A stretch of DNA of 64,000 bases from Clostridia bacterium (GCA_030625885.1 DAOUPZ010000015.1:36330-100329), one strand, 5' to 3'; shown: positions 18,241 to 28,175, numbered from the stretch's first letter. Notes: generated from the sequence alone by a model not told the origin. Program-made: numbers and translations.

Positions 18241-18777
18241 ATGCAATTGAAACCTTCGAGACAGCATAAAAAGTCAACCTTACTAATAGGAATATTAACG
18301 ATGATCATGATCTTTTTTTATTTTATTCTTTGGCCTTCATGGCAGCATGTAACAGAGGCTAAGGCACAAATGGTGGTTGTTCAAGCAAATCTGCGGCAGC
18401 AGGAAAAAGTTATTAAAAGTATTCCAGAGCTCAGGCAAGGGAAGACAGAAGTTCAGAATCAGTTGGAAAAATTGGAGAAACCATTGCTTATGGAAGACGA
18501 ATGGACACAGATATTGCTGCAACTGGAAGATGGTGCAGAGCTGAGCGGCGTGATCTTGGATGGTATATTGCCTCAGGAAGCTAAAGAGAATGAACAATAT
18601 GTTTTTATGCCGTTCGAACTTCAAATGCAGGGGACTTATTGGGCATTGGTCGACTTTTTGCGGTTCTTGGAAGAGATGCCCTGGCTTCTTAATTATGAAA
18701 CCTTAACGGTAAAGCAAGAAGAAGATCGGTTGCACGCTGAGTTACATATCATGACTTACTATAAAGCAAAGCCGTGA
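18241..18777 (+). CDS. pilO: Pilus assembly protein PilO
   Basis: A 178-residue membrane protein with one helix (about 15-34), a coiled coil rich in Q/E/K and a ferredoxin-like C-terminal domain (FELQMQGTYWALVDFLRFLEEMP is typical, seen at about residues 122-144). The ATG at 18241 follows aaggaagtg and is preferred over an in-frame TTG at 18223. It forms the inner-membrane alignment complex with PilM and PilN. It is the last gene of the operon; no PilQ is expected in a one-membrane organism. Confidence 0.85.
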   Translation: MQLKPSRQHKKSTLLIGILTMIMIFFYFILWPSWQHVTEAKAQMVVVQANLRQQEKVIKSIPELRQGKTEVQNQLEKLEKPLLMEDEWTQILLQLEDGAELSGVILDGILPQEAKENEQYVFMPFELQMQGTYWALVDFLRFLEEMPWLLNYETLTVKQEEDRLHAELHIMTYYKAKP

Positions 18778-18836
18778 TTAGATGAGAAATAATAAGTATA
18801 TTTTAAGCTCAATGAGTCAGAATAATATTGTTAATT

Positions 18837-19000
18837 AGTTCTCAGTTTTAAGGGCAAAATGATTACGGTTATATATGACGTTCTATAGCTTATAATTTTT
18901 TATTATATTTGATTTTATTGATACTGATCATAGAAATATAAACTTATCTTGTAAGGAATTCTTTCCTGATAGCTGACAGCTGATAACTGATAACTAAAAC
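18837..19000. repeat. Intergenic word-like repeats
   Basis: AGTTCTCAGTTTTAAGGGCA at 18837 recurs at about 30055 before the Asp23 gene. CTGATAGCTGACAGCTGATA at 18966 continues as ACTGATAACTAAAAC, a degenerate 8-10 bp tandem word. No gene was found. Confidence 0.5.
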
Positions 19001-19021
19001 TACAAACAGAGGTGATGAGAA

Positions 19022-20407
19022 ATGTTTGACAAAAAAGAAGTAGCCGATATTTTGGGAATCGCGCTGCAGAATGGCGGCGAGTTTGCTGATGTTTTTATCG
19101 AACATAAGGCAACGAATTCGATTACTTGTGAAGAAAATAAAATTGAAGATATCAACTCCGGTATTGATTTTGGGGCGGGGATTCGTGTTATTTCCGGAAT
19201 GACGACGGCTTATGCCTATACCAATGATTTGAGTTTAGGAAATTTAAAACAAGTGGCCTTGACGGTTAGTAAAGCGGTGCAAAGTCAAAAGCATACACTG
19301 CAACTGGATCTGCGGCACTTGAAACCGGGTTATCATTTGCCGGTAGAGATGATGCCGGAGCAGGTAAAAATCAGGGAAAAAGTCGAGCAGGTGAAATTAG
19401 CTAACGAAGTAGCGAGAGCTGTAGATGGACGTATTCATCAGGTTATGGTTGGTTTTGGAGATGTGGTGCAGAATATCTTGATTGCGAATTCGGAAGGGCA
19501 CTGGGTTGAAGATGAACGTGTTCGTTCTCGATTTACCGTACAAACGATTGCATCTCAAGGTAATAAAATGCAAACAGGGTATGAATCTTATGGCGGATTT
19601 ATGGGGTCTGAATTATTCAAGCAGCGTTCACCGGAAGATATAGCCCGTGAAGCAAGTCGCAGAGCCTTGTTGATGCTGGATGCAAAACCGGCTCCGGTAG
19701 GAAAAATGATGGTGGTTATGGATAGTGTTGCGGGAGGAACCATGGTACATGAAGCCTGCGGACATGGATTGGAAGCTGATTTGGTGCAAAAAGGTGTTTC
19801 CATTTATGCTGGTAAAAAAGGCCAAAAAGTAGCCTCTTCTTTGGTAACGGTTGTTGATGATGGAACCATACCGCAGCGGTATGGATCATATCATTTCGAT
19901 GATGAAGGTATTATGGGGCAAAAAAACATCTTGATTCGTAATGGTATATTAGAAGGCTATATGTATGATCGGATGACGGCTCGTCAAGATAATGTACGTC
20001 CTACTGGGAATGGCAGGCGCCAATCGTTTCAATATCGACCCATTCCGCGGATGACCAATACCTCCATTGCGCCGGGAGAAATGGATCCCAAAGAAATTGT
20101 TAAAGCAACGTCCAAAGGCATATTAGTGAAAAAAATGGGCGGCGGTCAGGTTAATACGGTTAATGGGGATTTTGTTTTTGAGGTATCAGAAGGGTATTTG
20201 ATTGAAAATGGTGAAATAACTGTTCCTGTTCGTGGGGCGACATTGACAGGCAATGGTCCCAAAGTATTACAAAAAATTGATATGGTCGGTAATGATTCGG
20301 GATTTTTTATTGGTACGTGTGGCAAAGATGGCCAGGGCGTACCGGTTAGTGCATCTCAGCCAACCATGCGGATTACAGAGATGCTCGTAGGTGGAACCGA
20401 ACAATAG
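19022..20407 (+). CDS. tldD: Metalloprotease TldD
   Basis: A 461-residue subunit of the TldD/TldE zinc protease, which trims unfolded peptides and matures modified peptides. The catalytic zinc motif HEACGH is at residues 243-248. The C-terminal barrel motif GGGQVNTVNGDFVFEVSEGY and the final PTMRITEMLVGG are family hallmarks. It is followed at 15 bp by pmbA, the usual partner. Confidence 0.93.
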   Translation: MFDKKEVADILGIALQNGGEFADVFIEHKATNSITCEENKIEDINSGIDFGAGIRVISGMTTAYAYTNDLSLGNLKQVALTVSKAVQSQKHTLQLDLRHLKPGYHLPVEMMPEQVKIREKVEQVKLANEVARAVDGRIHQVMVGFGDVVQNILIANSEGHWVEDERVRSRFTVQTIASQGNKMQTGYESYGGFMGSELFKQRSPEDIAREASRRALLMLDAKPAPVGKMMVVMDSVAGGTMVHEACGHGLEADLVQKGVSIYAGKKGQKVASSLVTVVDDGTIPQRYGSYHFDDEGIMGQKNILIRNGILEGYMYDRMTARQDNVRPTGNGRRQSFQYRPIPRMTNTSIAPGEMDPKEIVKATSKGILVKKMGGGQVNTVNGDFVFEVSEGYLIENGEITVPVRGATLTGNGPKVLQKIDMVGNDSGFFIGTCGKDGQGVPVSASQPTMRITEMLVGGTEQ

Positions 20408-20422
20408 GGAGGGGTGATTAAT

Positions 20423-21763
20423 ATGGGAAAAGATATGACATATGCAGAACGCATCGTAGAGATCGGGAAAGAGATTGGTGCTGATAATACAGAGGCTTAT
20501 ATTTACTGGCATAAAGATTTATCTATTCAAATACGCAGTAAAGAAGTAGAATCCTTGAAATCTGCTGAACAGCGAGGCGTGGGCATTCGTATTTTAAAGG
20601 ATGGGAAAAGAGGATTTGCGTATACCTCCGATATGAGGGAAGACAGTATTAAGAAAACGGTACAAAAATCGCTGGATAATTCACGGGAAAATGAGCCTGA
20701 TGAAGTGCTTTCTTTTCCATTACCAGCAGCCGAGTATCCTCAGCTGGATTTATATGATCCTGAAATCGCCCAGATTCCGGTAGACAGAAAGATTGAAATT
20801 GCCAAGGAAATAGAAGCTAGAACATTGCAGCAGGATAAGAGAATCAAGCAGCTGGAACGAGCTGTATTTGAAGATCGTGAATACCGTATTACGATTGCGA
20901 ACGGTCATGGTTTGGCAAAAAGTTATCATGGTTCCTCCTGTGGTGCGTTTGCTTATGCCATCGGAGATCTGAATGGTGAGCAGCAGACAGGATTTGGGAT
21001 GGATTATGCAAAGCGTTTTCGTGATTTGAACATAGATGAGGTGGCAAAAGAGGCGGCTTGGCGGGCAACACAATTATTGGGTGCGAAAAGCCAGAAAACT
21101 CAAAAAGCGGTGATTGTATTTGATCCCTATATTGCGACCAATTTTCTAGGTCTGGTATCTCCAGGTTTATCGGCGGATGCTGTGCAGAAAGGGCGGTCTC
21201 TTTTTGCAGGAAAACTCAATCAGCAAGTGGCTTCGTTGGAATTTTCCTTGGTAGATGATGGGCGCTTGCCTCAGGGGATAGTCAGTGCGCCTTTTGATGA
21301 TGAAGGGGTTCCGACTTCAGAAACGATTTTGATAGATAGTGGAAAACTAAACAGTTATCTTTATGATACCTATACGGCTAAAAAAGATGGGACGGTTTCT
21401 ACTGGTAACGGGATTAGAGGTTCATTTAAAGGCGGTCCTCATGTAGGGACGACTAACTTATTTATTAAACCGGGGAAAATATCACGGACTGAACTGCTTC
21501 AAGATATTAAAAATGGGTTTTATGTATTGGAAGTGATGGGGATGCATACCGCGAACCCTATATCTGGAGATTTCTCTTTAGGGGCTGCAGGCCTTTGGAT
21601 TGAAAATGGTCAGTTAACCTATGGTGTAAGAGAAGTAGCCATCGCAGGGAATATTCTGGATCTTTTACAACATATTGATGGGGTAGCAGATGATTTACGC
21701 TTTTTTGGCGGCACTGGTTCGCCCACCTTGCGTATTGCACAAATGATGGTAAGCGGGAGCTAA
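20423..21763 (+). CDS. pmbA: Metalloprotease subunit PmbA (TldE)
   Basis: About 446 residues; the inactive partner of TldD, without the HExxxH motif. It retains the family fold marks (STGNGIRGSFKGGPHVGTTNL, PISGDFSLGAAGLWIENGQ, GSPTLRIAQMMVSG). The ATG at 20423 is well spaced from agggagggg; a GTG at 20414 is too close. No modified-peptide precursor gene is visible nearby, so a general proteolytic role is more likely. Confidence 0.92.
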   Translation: MGKDMTYAERIVEIGKEIGADNTEAYIYWHKDLSIQIRSKEVESLKSAEQRGVGIRILKDGKRGFAYTSDMREDSIKKTVQKSLDNSRENEPDEVLSFPLPAAEYPQLDLYDPEIAQIPVDRKIEIAKEIEARTLQQDKRIKQLERAVFEDREYRITIANGHGLAKSYHGSSCGAFAYAIGDLNGEQQTGFGMDYAKRFRDLNIDEVAKEAAWRATQLLGAKSQKTQKAVIVFDPYIATNFLGLVSPGLSADAVQKGRSLFAGKLNQQVASLEFSLVDDGRLPQGIVSAPFDDEGVPTSETILIDSGKLNSYLYDTYTAKKDGTVSTGNGIRGSFKGGPHVGTTNLFIKPGKISRTELLQDIKNGFYVLEVMGMHTANPISGDFSLGAAGLWIENGQLTYGVREVAIAGNILDLLQHIDGVADDLRFFGGTGSPTLRIAQMMVSGS

Positions 21764-21779
21764 GGGGGAAGAGAATTCA

Positions 21780-22247
21780 ATGGGGAAGATACTTATTCTT
21801 CATGGACCTAATTTGAATCTTTTAGGGATTAGGGAACCGGAGACATATGGACGGATTACACTAACGGAAATTAATCATCAATTACAAAAAATGGCAGAAC
21901 ATCATCGCGTTAATATCGAAATATTACAATCCAACCATGAAGGCGATTTGCTCGATGCGATTCATCGTGCCTTTCATGATACGGATGTGATTATTATCAA
22001 TCCGGGTGCATTCACACATTACAGTTATGCACTGCGTGATGCGATTGCAGGGGTTAATATTCCTACGATCGAAGTACATTTGTCAAACGTGTATGCTCGG
22101 GAAGCATTTCGCAGTCATTCTGTTATTGCGCCTGTAGCAGCGGGGCAAATTAGTGGTTTTGGTGAACAAGGGTATTATGCAGCATTTGAGCTTGCTATGG
22201 GGATGATTGAAAGGAAGATGGATGAATGGGATGTAAAGAAAGATTAG
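21780..22247 (+). CDS. aroQ: 3-dehydroquinate dehydratase, type II
   Basis: A 155-residue dodecameric enzyme forming 3-dehydroshikimate, the substrate of AroE encoded upstream. GPNLNLLGIREPETYG has the catalytic tyrosine, and NPGAFTHYSYALRDA and HLSNVYAREAFRSHS carry the substrate site and catalytic histidine. It lies 16 bp after pmbA and overlaps the peptidase gene by 22 bp. Confidence 0.96.
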   Translation: MGKILILHGPNLNLLGIREPETYGRITLTEINHQLQKMAEHHRVNIEILQSNHEGDLLDAIHRAFHDTDVIIINPGAFTHYSYALRDAIAGVNIPTIEVHLSNVYAREAFRSHSVIAPVAAGQISGFGEQGYYAAFELAMGMIERKMDEWDVKKD

Positions 22248-23308
22248 AACGTTTGCGATACAAAATGTCGGAAAAGAAACTGGATGGGATGCTCATTACC
22301 GGTGGAGAAAATTTGAGCTATTTATGCGGGTTTACAGGTGGTTCAGATGGCTGGTTATTAATAGGGGAACATGAATCATTGTTGATAACGGATTTTCGTT
22401 ATCAGGAACAGGTTGTTCAGGAAGCCCCTCTGGTTAAACCGATTATTTATCGAAAAGAGCGTTTAAAGGCTTTAGTAGAACAAGTTAAATCATTATCACT
22501 AAAACATTTGGGTTTTGAAGGAGAGCATATCACCTATCATCTTGCAAAGCAAATGACAGATGCTTTGGGGGATATATCTTTTATGGCACAAATTGAGATG
22601 ATAGAAGAATTGCGTGTGATTAAGGAACCGGAAGAATTAGAAGTGATTCGCAAAGCGGTAGCTGTAGCAGATGCTAGTCTTTTAGAAATTTATCCCTTAC
22701 TGCAACCTGGGAGAAAAGAAGCGGAAGTTGCTTTGGAATTAGAATATGTCATGAGAAAAAAAGGGGGCAGCGGGACTTCATTTGAAACGATTGTTGCATC
22801 GGGGTCACGTTCTTCCTTACCGCATGGTATTGCCACTTCTCGGGAGATGCAGCCTGGCGATTTAGTAACGATTGATTATGGGACAATTTACAATGGATAT
22901 TGTTCTGACACAACGCGTACTTTTTTACTGAATGATGGAGAAAGCCGAAGCAAGAAAGAGGCGATCTATCGTATTGTAAAAGAAGCACAACAGGAAGCGG
23001 TTCAACAAATAAAAGCAGGGATGACGTGCCGAGAAATAGATGCGGTTGCCCGGAATATCATTGAATCTTATGGCTATGGTGAGTACTTTGGTCATGGTTT
23101 AGGGCATGGCGTGGGAAGTGTTGTTCATGAAAAGCCGTCACTTTCACCGCGAAGCGATCAAGTACTTGTCCCAGGAATGGTTGTAACCATTGAACCAGGT
23201 ATATATCTTCCGAATTTTGGGGGTGTCAGGATTGAAGATATGGTGCTGATTAGAGAAAGTGGCAGGGAAGTCTTGACAAACGTGCCAAAACAATTGATAA
23301 TATGTTAA
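22226..23308 (+). CDS. Xaa-Pro aminopeptidase (M24B)
   Basis: A 360-residue dinuclear metallopeptidase that removes N-terminal residues ahead of proline. The creatinase-like N-domain (about 1-125) precedes the pita-bread domain. Metal ligands are visible: two aspartates in [18 protein letters not shown], a histidine in [17 protein letters not shown], and glutamates in [19 protein letters not shown]. This gene precedes efp in many Firmicutes. Confidence 0.93.
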   Translation: MGCKERLERLRYKMSEKKLDGMLITGGENLSYLCGFTGGSDGWLLIGEHESLLITDFRYQEQVVQEAPLVKPIIYRKERLKALVEQVKSLSLKHLGFEGEHITYHLAKQMTDALGDISFMAQIEMIEELRVIKEPEELEVIRKAVAVADASLLEIYPLLQPGRKEAEVALELEYVMRKKGGSGTSFETIVASGSRSSLPHGIATSREMQPGDLVTIDYGTIYNGYCSDTTRTFLLNDGESRSKKEAIYRIVKEAQQEAVQQIKAGMTCREIDAVARNIIESYGYGEYFGHGLGHGVGSVVHEKPSLSPRSDQVLVPGMVVTIEPGIYLPNFGGVRIEDMVLIRESGREVLTNVPKQLIIC

Positions 23309-23366
23309 GAAGGGCAATTTGTCCAAAAATTAGCAGAATAGGATTTTTGGTGAAAGGAGATAACAT

Positions 23367-23930
23367 ATGATTTCAACCAATGACTTTAAGACGGGTGTTA
23401 CTTTTGAAATGGATGGACAAGTTTATCAAGTTGTCGAGTTTATGCATGTAAAGCCCGGGAAAGGGTCTGCTTTTGTACGTTCTAAAATTAGAAATGCACG
23501 GACAGGTGCAGTGATTGAAAAGACGTTTAAGGCAGGGGAAAAATTACCCAAAGCGCGTATAGACCATCGCGATATGCAATATTTGTATAGCGAAGGTGAC
23601 ACGTATAATCTCATGGATACAGAAAACTATGAGCAAGTTGGTATTACAGAAGAACAGTTAGGTGATGCTAAAAAATATTTAAAAGAGAATATGGTCATCA
23701 GTGTCAGTTTTTATAATGGACAAATTATCGGTGTTGAAGTACCTAACTTTGTAGAATTAGTTGTTACACAAACTGATCCAGGTGTAAAAGGGGATACCGC
23801 AACAGGTGGAACCAAACCGGCTACTTTAGAATCCGGTGCAATCGTTCAAGTTCCCTTATTTGTTAATGAGGGCGAAATGATTCGTGTAGATACGCGTACG
23901 GGAAGCTATATGGAACGTGTTAAGAATTAA
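23367..23930 (+). CDS. efp: Elongation factor P
   Basis: A 187-residue, three-domain translation factor that relieves ribosome stalling at polyproline. The tip lysine is K32 in VKPGKGSAF. The C-terminal signature [17 protein letters not shown] and [14 protein letters not shown] are intact. The start follows aaaggagat. Whether K32 is modified is unknown; no EpmA, EarP or YmfI gene is seen here. Confidence 0.97.
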   Translation: MISTNDFKTGVTFEMDGQVYQVVEFMHVKPGKGSAFVRSKIRNARTGAVIEKTFKAGEKLPKARIDHRDMQYLYSEGDTYNLMDTENYEQVGITEEQLGDAKKYLKENMVISVSFYNGQIIGVEVPNFVELVVTQTDPGVKGDTATGGTKPATLESGAIVQVPLFVNEGEMIRVDTRTGSYMERVKN

Positions 23931-24015
23931 TAAAGAATGATTTTGTAAAATTGGGAGATAATATGTACCAAGTGAATTTTTTGAAATTTGCTTATAATGA
24001 AAGGAGGCGTTTTTG

Positions 24016-24447
24016 GTGAGAGATTTATCACAAAAAGTATCATATTTACAAGGTTTAGCAGAAGGAATGGAATTGGAAAGCACGAGTAAAGAGGGTAAAG
24101 TGATTACAAAAATGCTTGATCTGCTGGAAGACATAGCGGATGAGTTTAAAGCCGTTCATATGTATCAAGAAGAAACAGAAGAATATTTAGAAGCAATGGA
24201 TGAGGATTTGGCAGATTTAGAAGTGGAATTTTATGATGATGAAGATGATGATGATGATGAATATGACTTTGATGAGGAATTAATCGAAGTCCAGTGCCCC
24301 AATTGTGGTGAAACCATATACTTTGACGATGAGTATTTAGATGAAGATGATATGGATGAAGTGCCTTGCCCTAATTGTGGAGAAACCCTTTACTTTGATA
24401 ATGACGATCTTCTTGAAGATTACGTAGAAGATGGAGATGACGAATAA
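24016..24447 (+). CDS. CD1247-type acidic zinc-ribbon protein
   Basis: A 143-residue, very acidic protein. The N-terminal helical part (RDLSQKVSYLQGLAEGM) matches the CD1247 N-terminal domain found in Clostridia. An Asp/Glu run lies at about 73-88. Two CPNCGET motifs at about 95 and 122 could together bind one zinc. It lies between efp and spoIIIAA, as in many Clostridia. The function is unknown. GTG at 24016 has the better spacing from aaaggagg; TTG at 24013 is also possible. Confidence 0.8.
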   Translation: MRDLSQKVSYLQGLAEGMELESTSKEGKVITKMLDLLEDIADEFKAVHMYQEETEEYLEAMDEDLADLEVEFYDDEDDDDDEYDFDEELIEVQCPNCGETIYFDDEYLDEDDMDEVPCPNCGETLYFDNDDLLEDYVEDGDDE

Positions 24448-24469
24448 GAGCCGAAAGGCTCTTTTTTTT
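24448..24469 (+). terminator. Terminator after CD1247-like gene
   Basis: AGAGCC-GAAA-GGCTCT stem followed by eight T residues. Confidence 0.9.
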
Positions 24470-24477
24470 ATGAAAAC

Positions 24478-24503
24478 GCATCTGCGAAAGCAGGTGCTTT
24501 TTT
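24478..24503 (+). terminator. Second tandem terminator
   Basis: GCATCTGC-GAAA-GCAGGTGC stem followed by TTTTTT. Together with the previous hairpin it isolates the spoIIIA operon from efp. Confidence 0.85.
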
Positions 24504-24521
24504 CATAATTTTTGTAAAAAG

Positions 24522-24549
24522 GTCATAAATTCACCAAGTTGATAATATT
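24522..24549 (+). promoter_or_regulatory. Possible sigma-E promoter of spoIIIA
   Basis: GTCATAA, 12 bp, then GATAATATT resembles the mother-cell sigma-E pattern (ATA-type -35 and CATACAAT-type -10), with two mismatches in the -10. The position suits spoIIIAA, which is sigma-E dependent in model species. Confidence 0.3.
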
Positions 24550-24578
24550 TATAGATAAAAGGGACAAAGGGGTGCTCT

Positions 24579-25589
24579 GTGATTATGAAAATTGTATGCG
24601 GCACGAATCATGATCAAGTTGTAAATGAAAAACTTCATTCGTTTCCAGAACGGATTGAACGTGAAATACTCCAGTTTTTAAGTCCTGCCATACGACAGCT
24701 TTTGCTTAGTTTATCACCCGTTACATGGCAAGCGGTACAGGAGATTCGTTTGCGGTTGGGATCACCTTTAATGTTGGCAACCCATCTTGGGGATATGATG
24801 ATCGATGAAAAAGGAAGGGTAACCCAGGAACTCGACCAGGCTAGAATGATTGGAGTAGAAGATATGGCCCAAACGATAGAAATGATTAGCCAAAGTTCTC
24901 TTTATGCCATTGAAGAGGAATTGCGGCAAGGCTATGTGACATTACCCGGCGGGCATCGGGTAGGAATGGTCGGAAAGACTGTTTTGAGTGAGCGGCAAAT
25001 TAAAACCCTGAAACATATTTCAGCACTCAATATTAGGATGTCTCGCCAAGTTATAGGGGCTGCAAATAAAGTCATGCCGGTAATAATAGGGGATGAAGGG
25101 AAGAAACTATATCATACACTTCTTATTTCCCCCCCGCAATGCGGGAAGACCACACTTTTGCGGGATATGGTACGCCAATTGAGTAATGGCGTTGAAGCCC
25201 TTAATTTTCAGGGGATAAAGGTAGGGTTGGTGGATGAACGTTCGGAAATTGCCAGTTGTTATCATGGTTTTCCGCAAAATGATGTTGGGGTTCGAACCGA
25301 TGTACTGGATGGTTGTCCAAAGGCACAGGGGATGATGATGTTAGTACGCAGTATGTCACCGCAAGTCATTGCCACAGACGAAATTGGTCGTGAGGAGGAT
25401 GCGTTAGCTTTGGAAGAAGTGTTAAATGCAGGTGTGAAGATGATTACAACTGTTCATGGCAGTGATTTAGATGAAGTTTCTCGCCGTCCTGTTATGGCAT
25501 CTATCCTTCATAAGAAAATATTTGAACGCATTATTGTTTTAGGGAAATCGAAAGGTGTGGGAACGATAGAACAGATGATTACCTTATAA
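24579..25589 (+). CDS. spoIIIAA: Stage III sporulation protein AA (ATPase)
   Basis: A 336-residue cytoplasmic secretion-type ATPase of the mother cell, thought to power the SpoIIIA-SpoIIQ feeding-tube complex. ITLPGGHRVGMVGK-like sequence and Walker A (ISPPQCGKTTLLRDM, about residues 184-198) are present, as are Walker B-like ATDEIGREED and the DERSEIASCYHG loop. The GTG at 24579 is well spaced from aaagggg; an ATG two codons in is possible. Confidence 0.95.
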   Translation: MIMKIVCGTNHDQVVNEKLHSFPERIEREILQFLSPAIRQLLLSLSPVTWQAVQEIRLRLGSPLMLATHLGDMMIDEKGRVTQELDQARMIGVEDMAQTIEMISQSSLYAIEEELRQGYVTLPGGHRVGMVGKTVLSERQIKTLKHISALNIRMSRQVIGAANKVMPVIIGDEGKKLYHTLLISPPQCGKTTLLRDMVRQLSNGVEALNFQGIKVGLVDERSEIASCYHGFPQNDVGVRTDVLDGCPKAQGMMMLVRSMSPQVIATDEIGREEDALALEEVLNAGVKMITTVHGSDLDEVSRRPVMASILHKKIFERIIVLGKSKGVGTIEQMITL

Positions 25590-25608
25590 AGAAAGGGGAC
25601 GTGAAGCA

Positions 25609-26124
25609 TTGAAATGGATGGGCGTTATTTTTATTGTATTAGCCTGCAGCGGACTGGGCTTTCTAGTAGCCGGTAACTATCGTAAAAGGCCGCAGCAATT
25701 GCGGCAATTACAAGCTGCTTTTCAAATGTTGGAAACACAGATTTGTTATAGCGCGACCCCATTACCTGAGGCATTATTATATGTGTCCCAGAGGTGTCAT
25801 TTATCGATAGCGCCTTTGTTTAAAAGAGCGGGAGAGCGCTTATCATCGCGGCAGGGGGTTACGGCGTATACAGCGTGGAAACAATCACTAGATGAGCTAT
25901 ATAAACAGACTGCTTTGAATCATCACGATCAGGATATTTTGTTGCAATTTGGGATGAATTTGGGAAACTCCGACCGGGAGGAGCAGATAAAACATTTGCA
26001 ATTGTTGCAGACCCAATTGAAAGCAGAGGAAAAAAATAGTAATGAAGAAAGGCAAAAAAATGAACGCCTTTGGAAATACAGCGGGGTGTTGGTGGGGTTG
26101 TTGGTTGTTATATTGTTAGTTTAA
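25609..26124 (+). CDS. spoIIIAB: Stage III sporulation protein AB
   Basis: A 171-residue protein with a helix at each end (about 5-22 and 152-171) and a cytoplasmic GspF-like domain between. RPQQLRQLQAAFQMLETQI and LGNSDREEQIKHLQL are characteristic. Start TTG follows gaaagggg. It is 19 bp after spoIIIAA but separated from spoIIIAC by a 213-bp repeat-filled gap, which is unusual for this operon. Confidence 0.93.
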   Translation: MKWMGVIFIVLACSGLGFLVAGNYRKRPQQLRQLQAAFQMLETQICYSATPLPEALLYVSQRCHLSIAPLFKRAGERLSSRQGVTAYTAWKQSLDELYKQTALNHHDQDILLQFGMNLGNSDREEQIKHLQLLQTQLKAEEKNSNEERQKNERLWKYSGVLVGLLVVILLV

Positions 26125-26134
26125 GTGATATAAA

Positions 26135-26226
26135 AGCAGGTAGCAATCAGCAGGTAGCAGGTAGGAAAAGATTAAAGAACAGTAGGTAGTAATCAGCAGG
26201 TAGTAGGTAGGAAAAAATTAAAGAAC
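26135..26226 (+). repeat. Tandem 46-bp duplication (two copies)
   Basis: Positions 26135-26180 and 26181-26226 are two adjacent copies of one 46-bp unit differing at about four or five bases. Each contains AGCAGGTAG words and ends ATTAAAGAAC. Related words occur at 40229 and 40455. Confidence 0.8.
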
Positions 26227-26302
<76 letters not shown>

Positions 26303-26337
26303 TGCTAATCACTAACTGTGGAATGGGGGAGCGTTTT

Positions 26338-26532
26338 ATGAATATCGAATTGGTTTTTCAGATTGCGGGGATTGGGATATTGATATCTGTTTTAAATATG
26401 GTATTGAAGCAGGCGGGGAAAGAAGAACAAGCTCAAATGCTAACGTTGGTAGGGGTCGTTATTGTTTTATTGATGGTAATTCAGTTAATTAGTCAATTGT
26501 TTAATAATGTGCGTTCTGTATTTGGGTTTTAG
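26338..26532 (+). CDS. spoIIIAC: Stage III sporulation protein AC
   Basis: A 64-residue protein with two membrane helices, the usual length for this family. ATG at 26338 follows ggggga; an upstream in-frame ATG at 26302 falls inside the repeat array and would add unrelated sequence. The core GIGILISVLNMVLKQAGK is typical. Confidence 0.93.
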   Translation: MNIELVFQIAGIGILISVLNMVLKQAGKEEQAQMLTLVGVVIVLLMVIQLISQLFNNVRSVFGF

Positions 26533-26547
26533 ATAAGAGGTGATGGC

Positions 26548-26934
26548 ATGGAAATTTTGCAAGTGGTAGGTATGGGATTGGTATCAACGATTTTGATTGT
26601 TGTCATTCGTCAGCGGCAGCCGGAGATGGCATTATTATTAAGCCTTTTGGTCGGTGTATTACTATTCTTATTCTTAGTTAATAAAATTGCTGTCATTATT
26701 GATATTTTACAACAACTTGCATCTCAGGCAGATATAAAAATGGAATATCTAAATGTTATCCTAAAAATCATTGGGGTTGCTTATCTGGCGGAATTTGGTG
26801 CCCAGATTTGTCGAGATGCAGGTGAAGGGGCCATTGCCGCGAAAGTGGAATTAGCTGGAAAAGTCATTATTATGATGATGGCATTGCCAGTGATGATGAT
26901 GTTATTAGAAGCGATCATGCGCTTACTTCCATGA
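26548..26934 (+). CDS. spoIIIAD: Stage III sporulation protein AD
   Basis: A 128-residue membrane protein with four hydrophobic segments, related to SpoIIIAC. The conserved GVAYLAEFGAQICRDAGEGA is present near residues 72-91. It lies 15 bp after spoIIIAC. Confidence 0.94.
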   Translation: MEILQVVGMGLVSTILIVVIRQRQPEMALLLSLLVGVLLFLFLVNKIAVIIDILQQLASQADIKMEYLNVILKIIGVAYLAEFGAQICRDAGEGAIAAKVELAGKVIIMMMALPVMMMLLEAIMRLLP

Positions 26935-26953
26935 TGGGGAAGGGTGGGTTTTT

Positions 26954-28165
26954 ATGGGCAGTAAGATCAGAAGAATCATCATGTGTGTCATTATATTAGG
27001 AAATATCTTCTGCTTTCAAAGTGATGTTTTGGCACAAGAACAACCCCTTTCATCAGAAACATCCACAGAATTTGATGAAAACAGTATGATAGAAAAAACG
27101 TGGAAAAATCTAAAAACAGAAGAATTGGATACTTTTTTGGAAGAAATAAATGAGGAATATGATATTATGCCATCTTTTGATATTGGAGAGATGATTAAAA
27201 ATATTGCAACGGGTCAGATTGACTTCGATATTCAAAATATTTTTAAAACCATCATACATTTTTTATTTAAAGAGGTTGTATCTAATTTCAACGTTCTCGG
27301 GAAAATCTTGATTCTAGCGGTGGTTTGTGCTATTTTACAGAATTTACAAGCTTCTTTTGAAAAGAGTTCTGTGGGGAAAGTGGCTTACACCGTATGCTAC
27401 CTCTTGCTCATTGCACTCGCTTTGAGTTCCTTTAATGTTGCGGTCAAAGTGGCAAAAGAAGCAGTAGATAACATGGTGGGGTTTATGTTGGCGCTCATTC
27501 CAGTTTTACTTACCATTCTTACATCAATGGGCGGGTTAACATCTGCTGCGTTATTTCATCCGATTATTTATTTGATGGTAAATGTCTTTGGCACGATTGT
27601 GCAGAATGTGGTTTTTCCCTTGCTCTTTATGACAACCATTCTTATTTTAGTAAATAATATTTCGGATGATTTCAAGGTATCTGGTTTGGCTGGATTAGTT
27701 AAACAGATTACCCTGGGAATATTGGGGATTTGTCTTACCATATTTATTGGTGTATTAGGTATTCAAGGGGTTGCGGGTGCTGTAGGTGATGGCGTTTCCC
27801 TCAGAACGGCAAAGTTTTTAAGTAAGAATTTTATTCCGATTGTGGGGCATATGTTTGCGGATTCAGTTGATGTTGTCATTGGGTGTTCGTTATTATTAAA
27901 AAATGCATTAGGTGTGATCGGTACGATGGCAATCATCATCATCTGCCTTTTCCCAGTTATAAAAATTATTTCTCTTTTTTTGATGTATAAATTGGCAGGG
28001 GCCTTAATCCAACCTGTAGGGGATGCAAGACTTGTTAATTGTTTGAACGGAATGGGAAATTGTTTGTTAATGGTTTTTGCGGCAGTTGCGACAGTAGGGT
28101 TAATGTTTTTTATAGCGCTTACGATTCTGGTTGGTGCCGGAAATATTACGGTTATGATGCATTAG
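26954..28165 (+). CDS. spoIIIAE: Stage III sporulation protein AE
   Basis: A 403-residue polytopic membrane protein with an N-terminal signal sequence (about 1-27), an extracellular acidic linker and about seven or eight helices. GEMIKNIATGQIDFD and the long C-terminal hydrophobic region (GMGNCLLMVFAAVATVGLMF) are family-typical. It is part of the membrane channel of the feeding tube. Confidence 0.95.
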   Translation: MGSKIRRIIMCVIILGNIFCFQSDVLAQEQPLSSETSTEFDENSMIEKTWKNLKTEELDTFLEEINEEYDIMPSFDIGEMIKNIATGQIDFDIQNIFKTIIHFLFKEVVSNFNVLGKILILAVVCAILQNLQASFEKSSVGKVAYTVCYLLLIALALSSFNVAVKVAKEAVDNMVGFMLALIPVLLTILTSMGGLTSAALFHPIIYLMVNVFGTIVQNVVFPLLFMTTILILVNNISDDFKVSGLAGLVKQITLGILGICLTIFIGVLGIQGVAGAVGDGVSLRTAKFLSKNFIPIVGHMFADSVDVVIGCSLLLKNALGVIGTMAIIIICLFPVIKIISLFLMYKLAGALIQPVGDARLVNCLNGMGNCLLMVFAAVATVGLMFFIALTILVGAGNITVMMH

Positions 28166-28175
28166 GGGGATACTT

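Noticed and set aside
13618..18777. Competence (comG) operon
   Set aside because: pilM, pilN and pilO are present and comGB-like pilC is missing; the order fits a type IV pilus or type II secretion set better.
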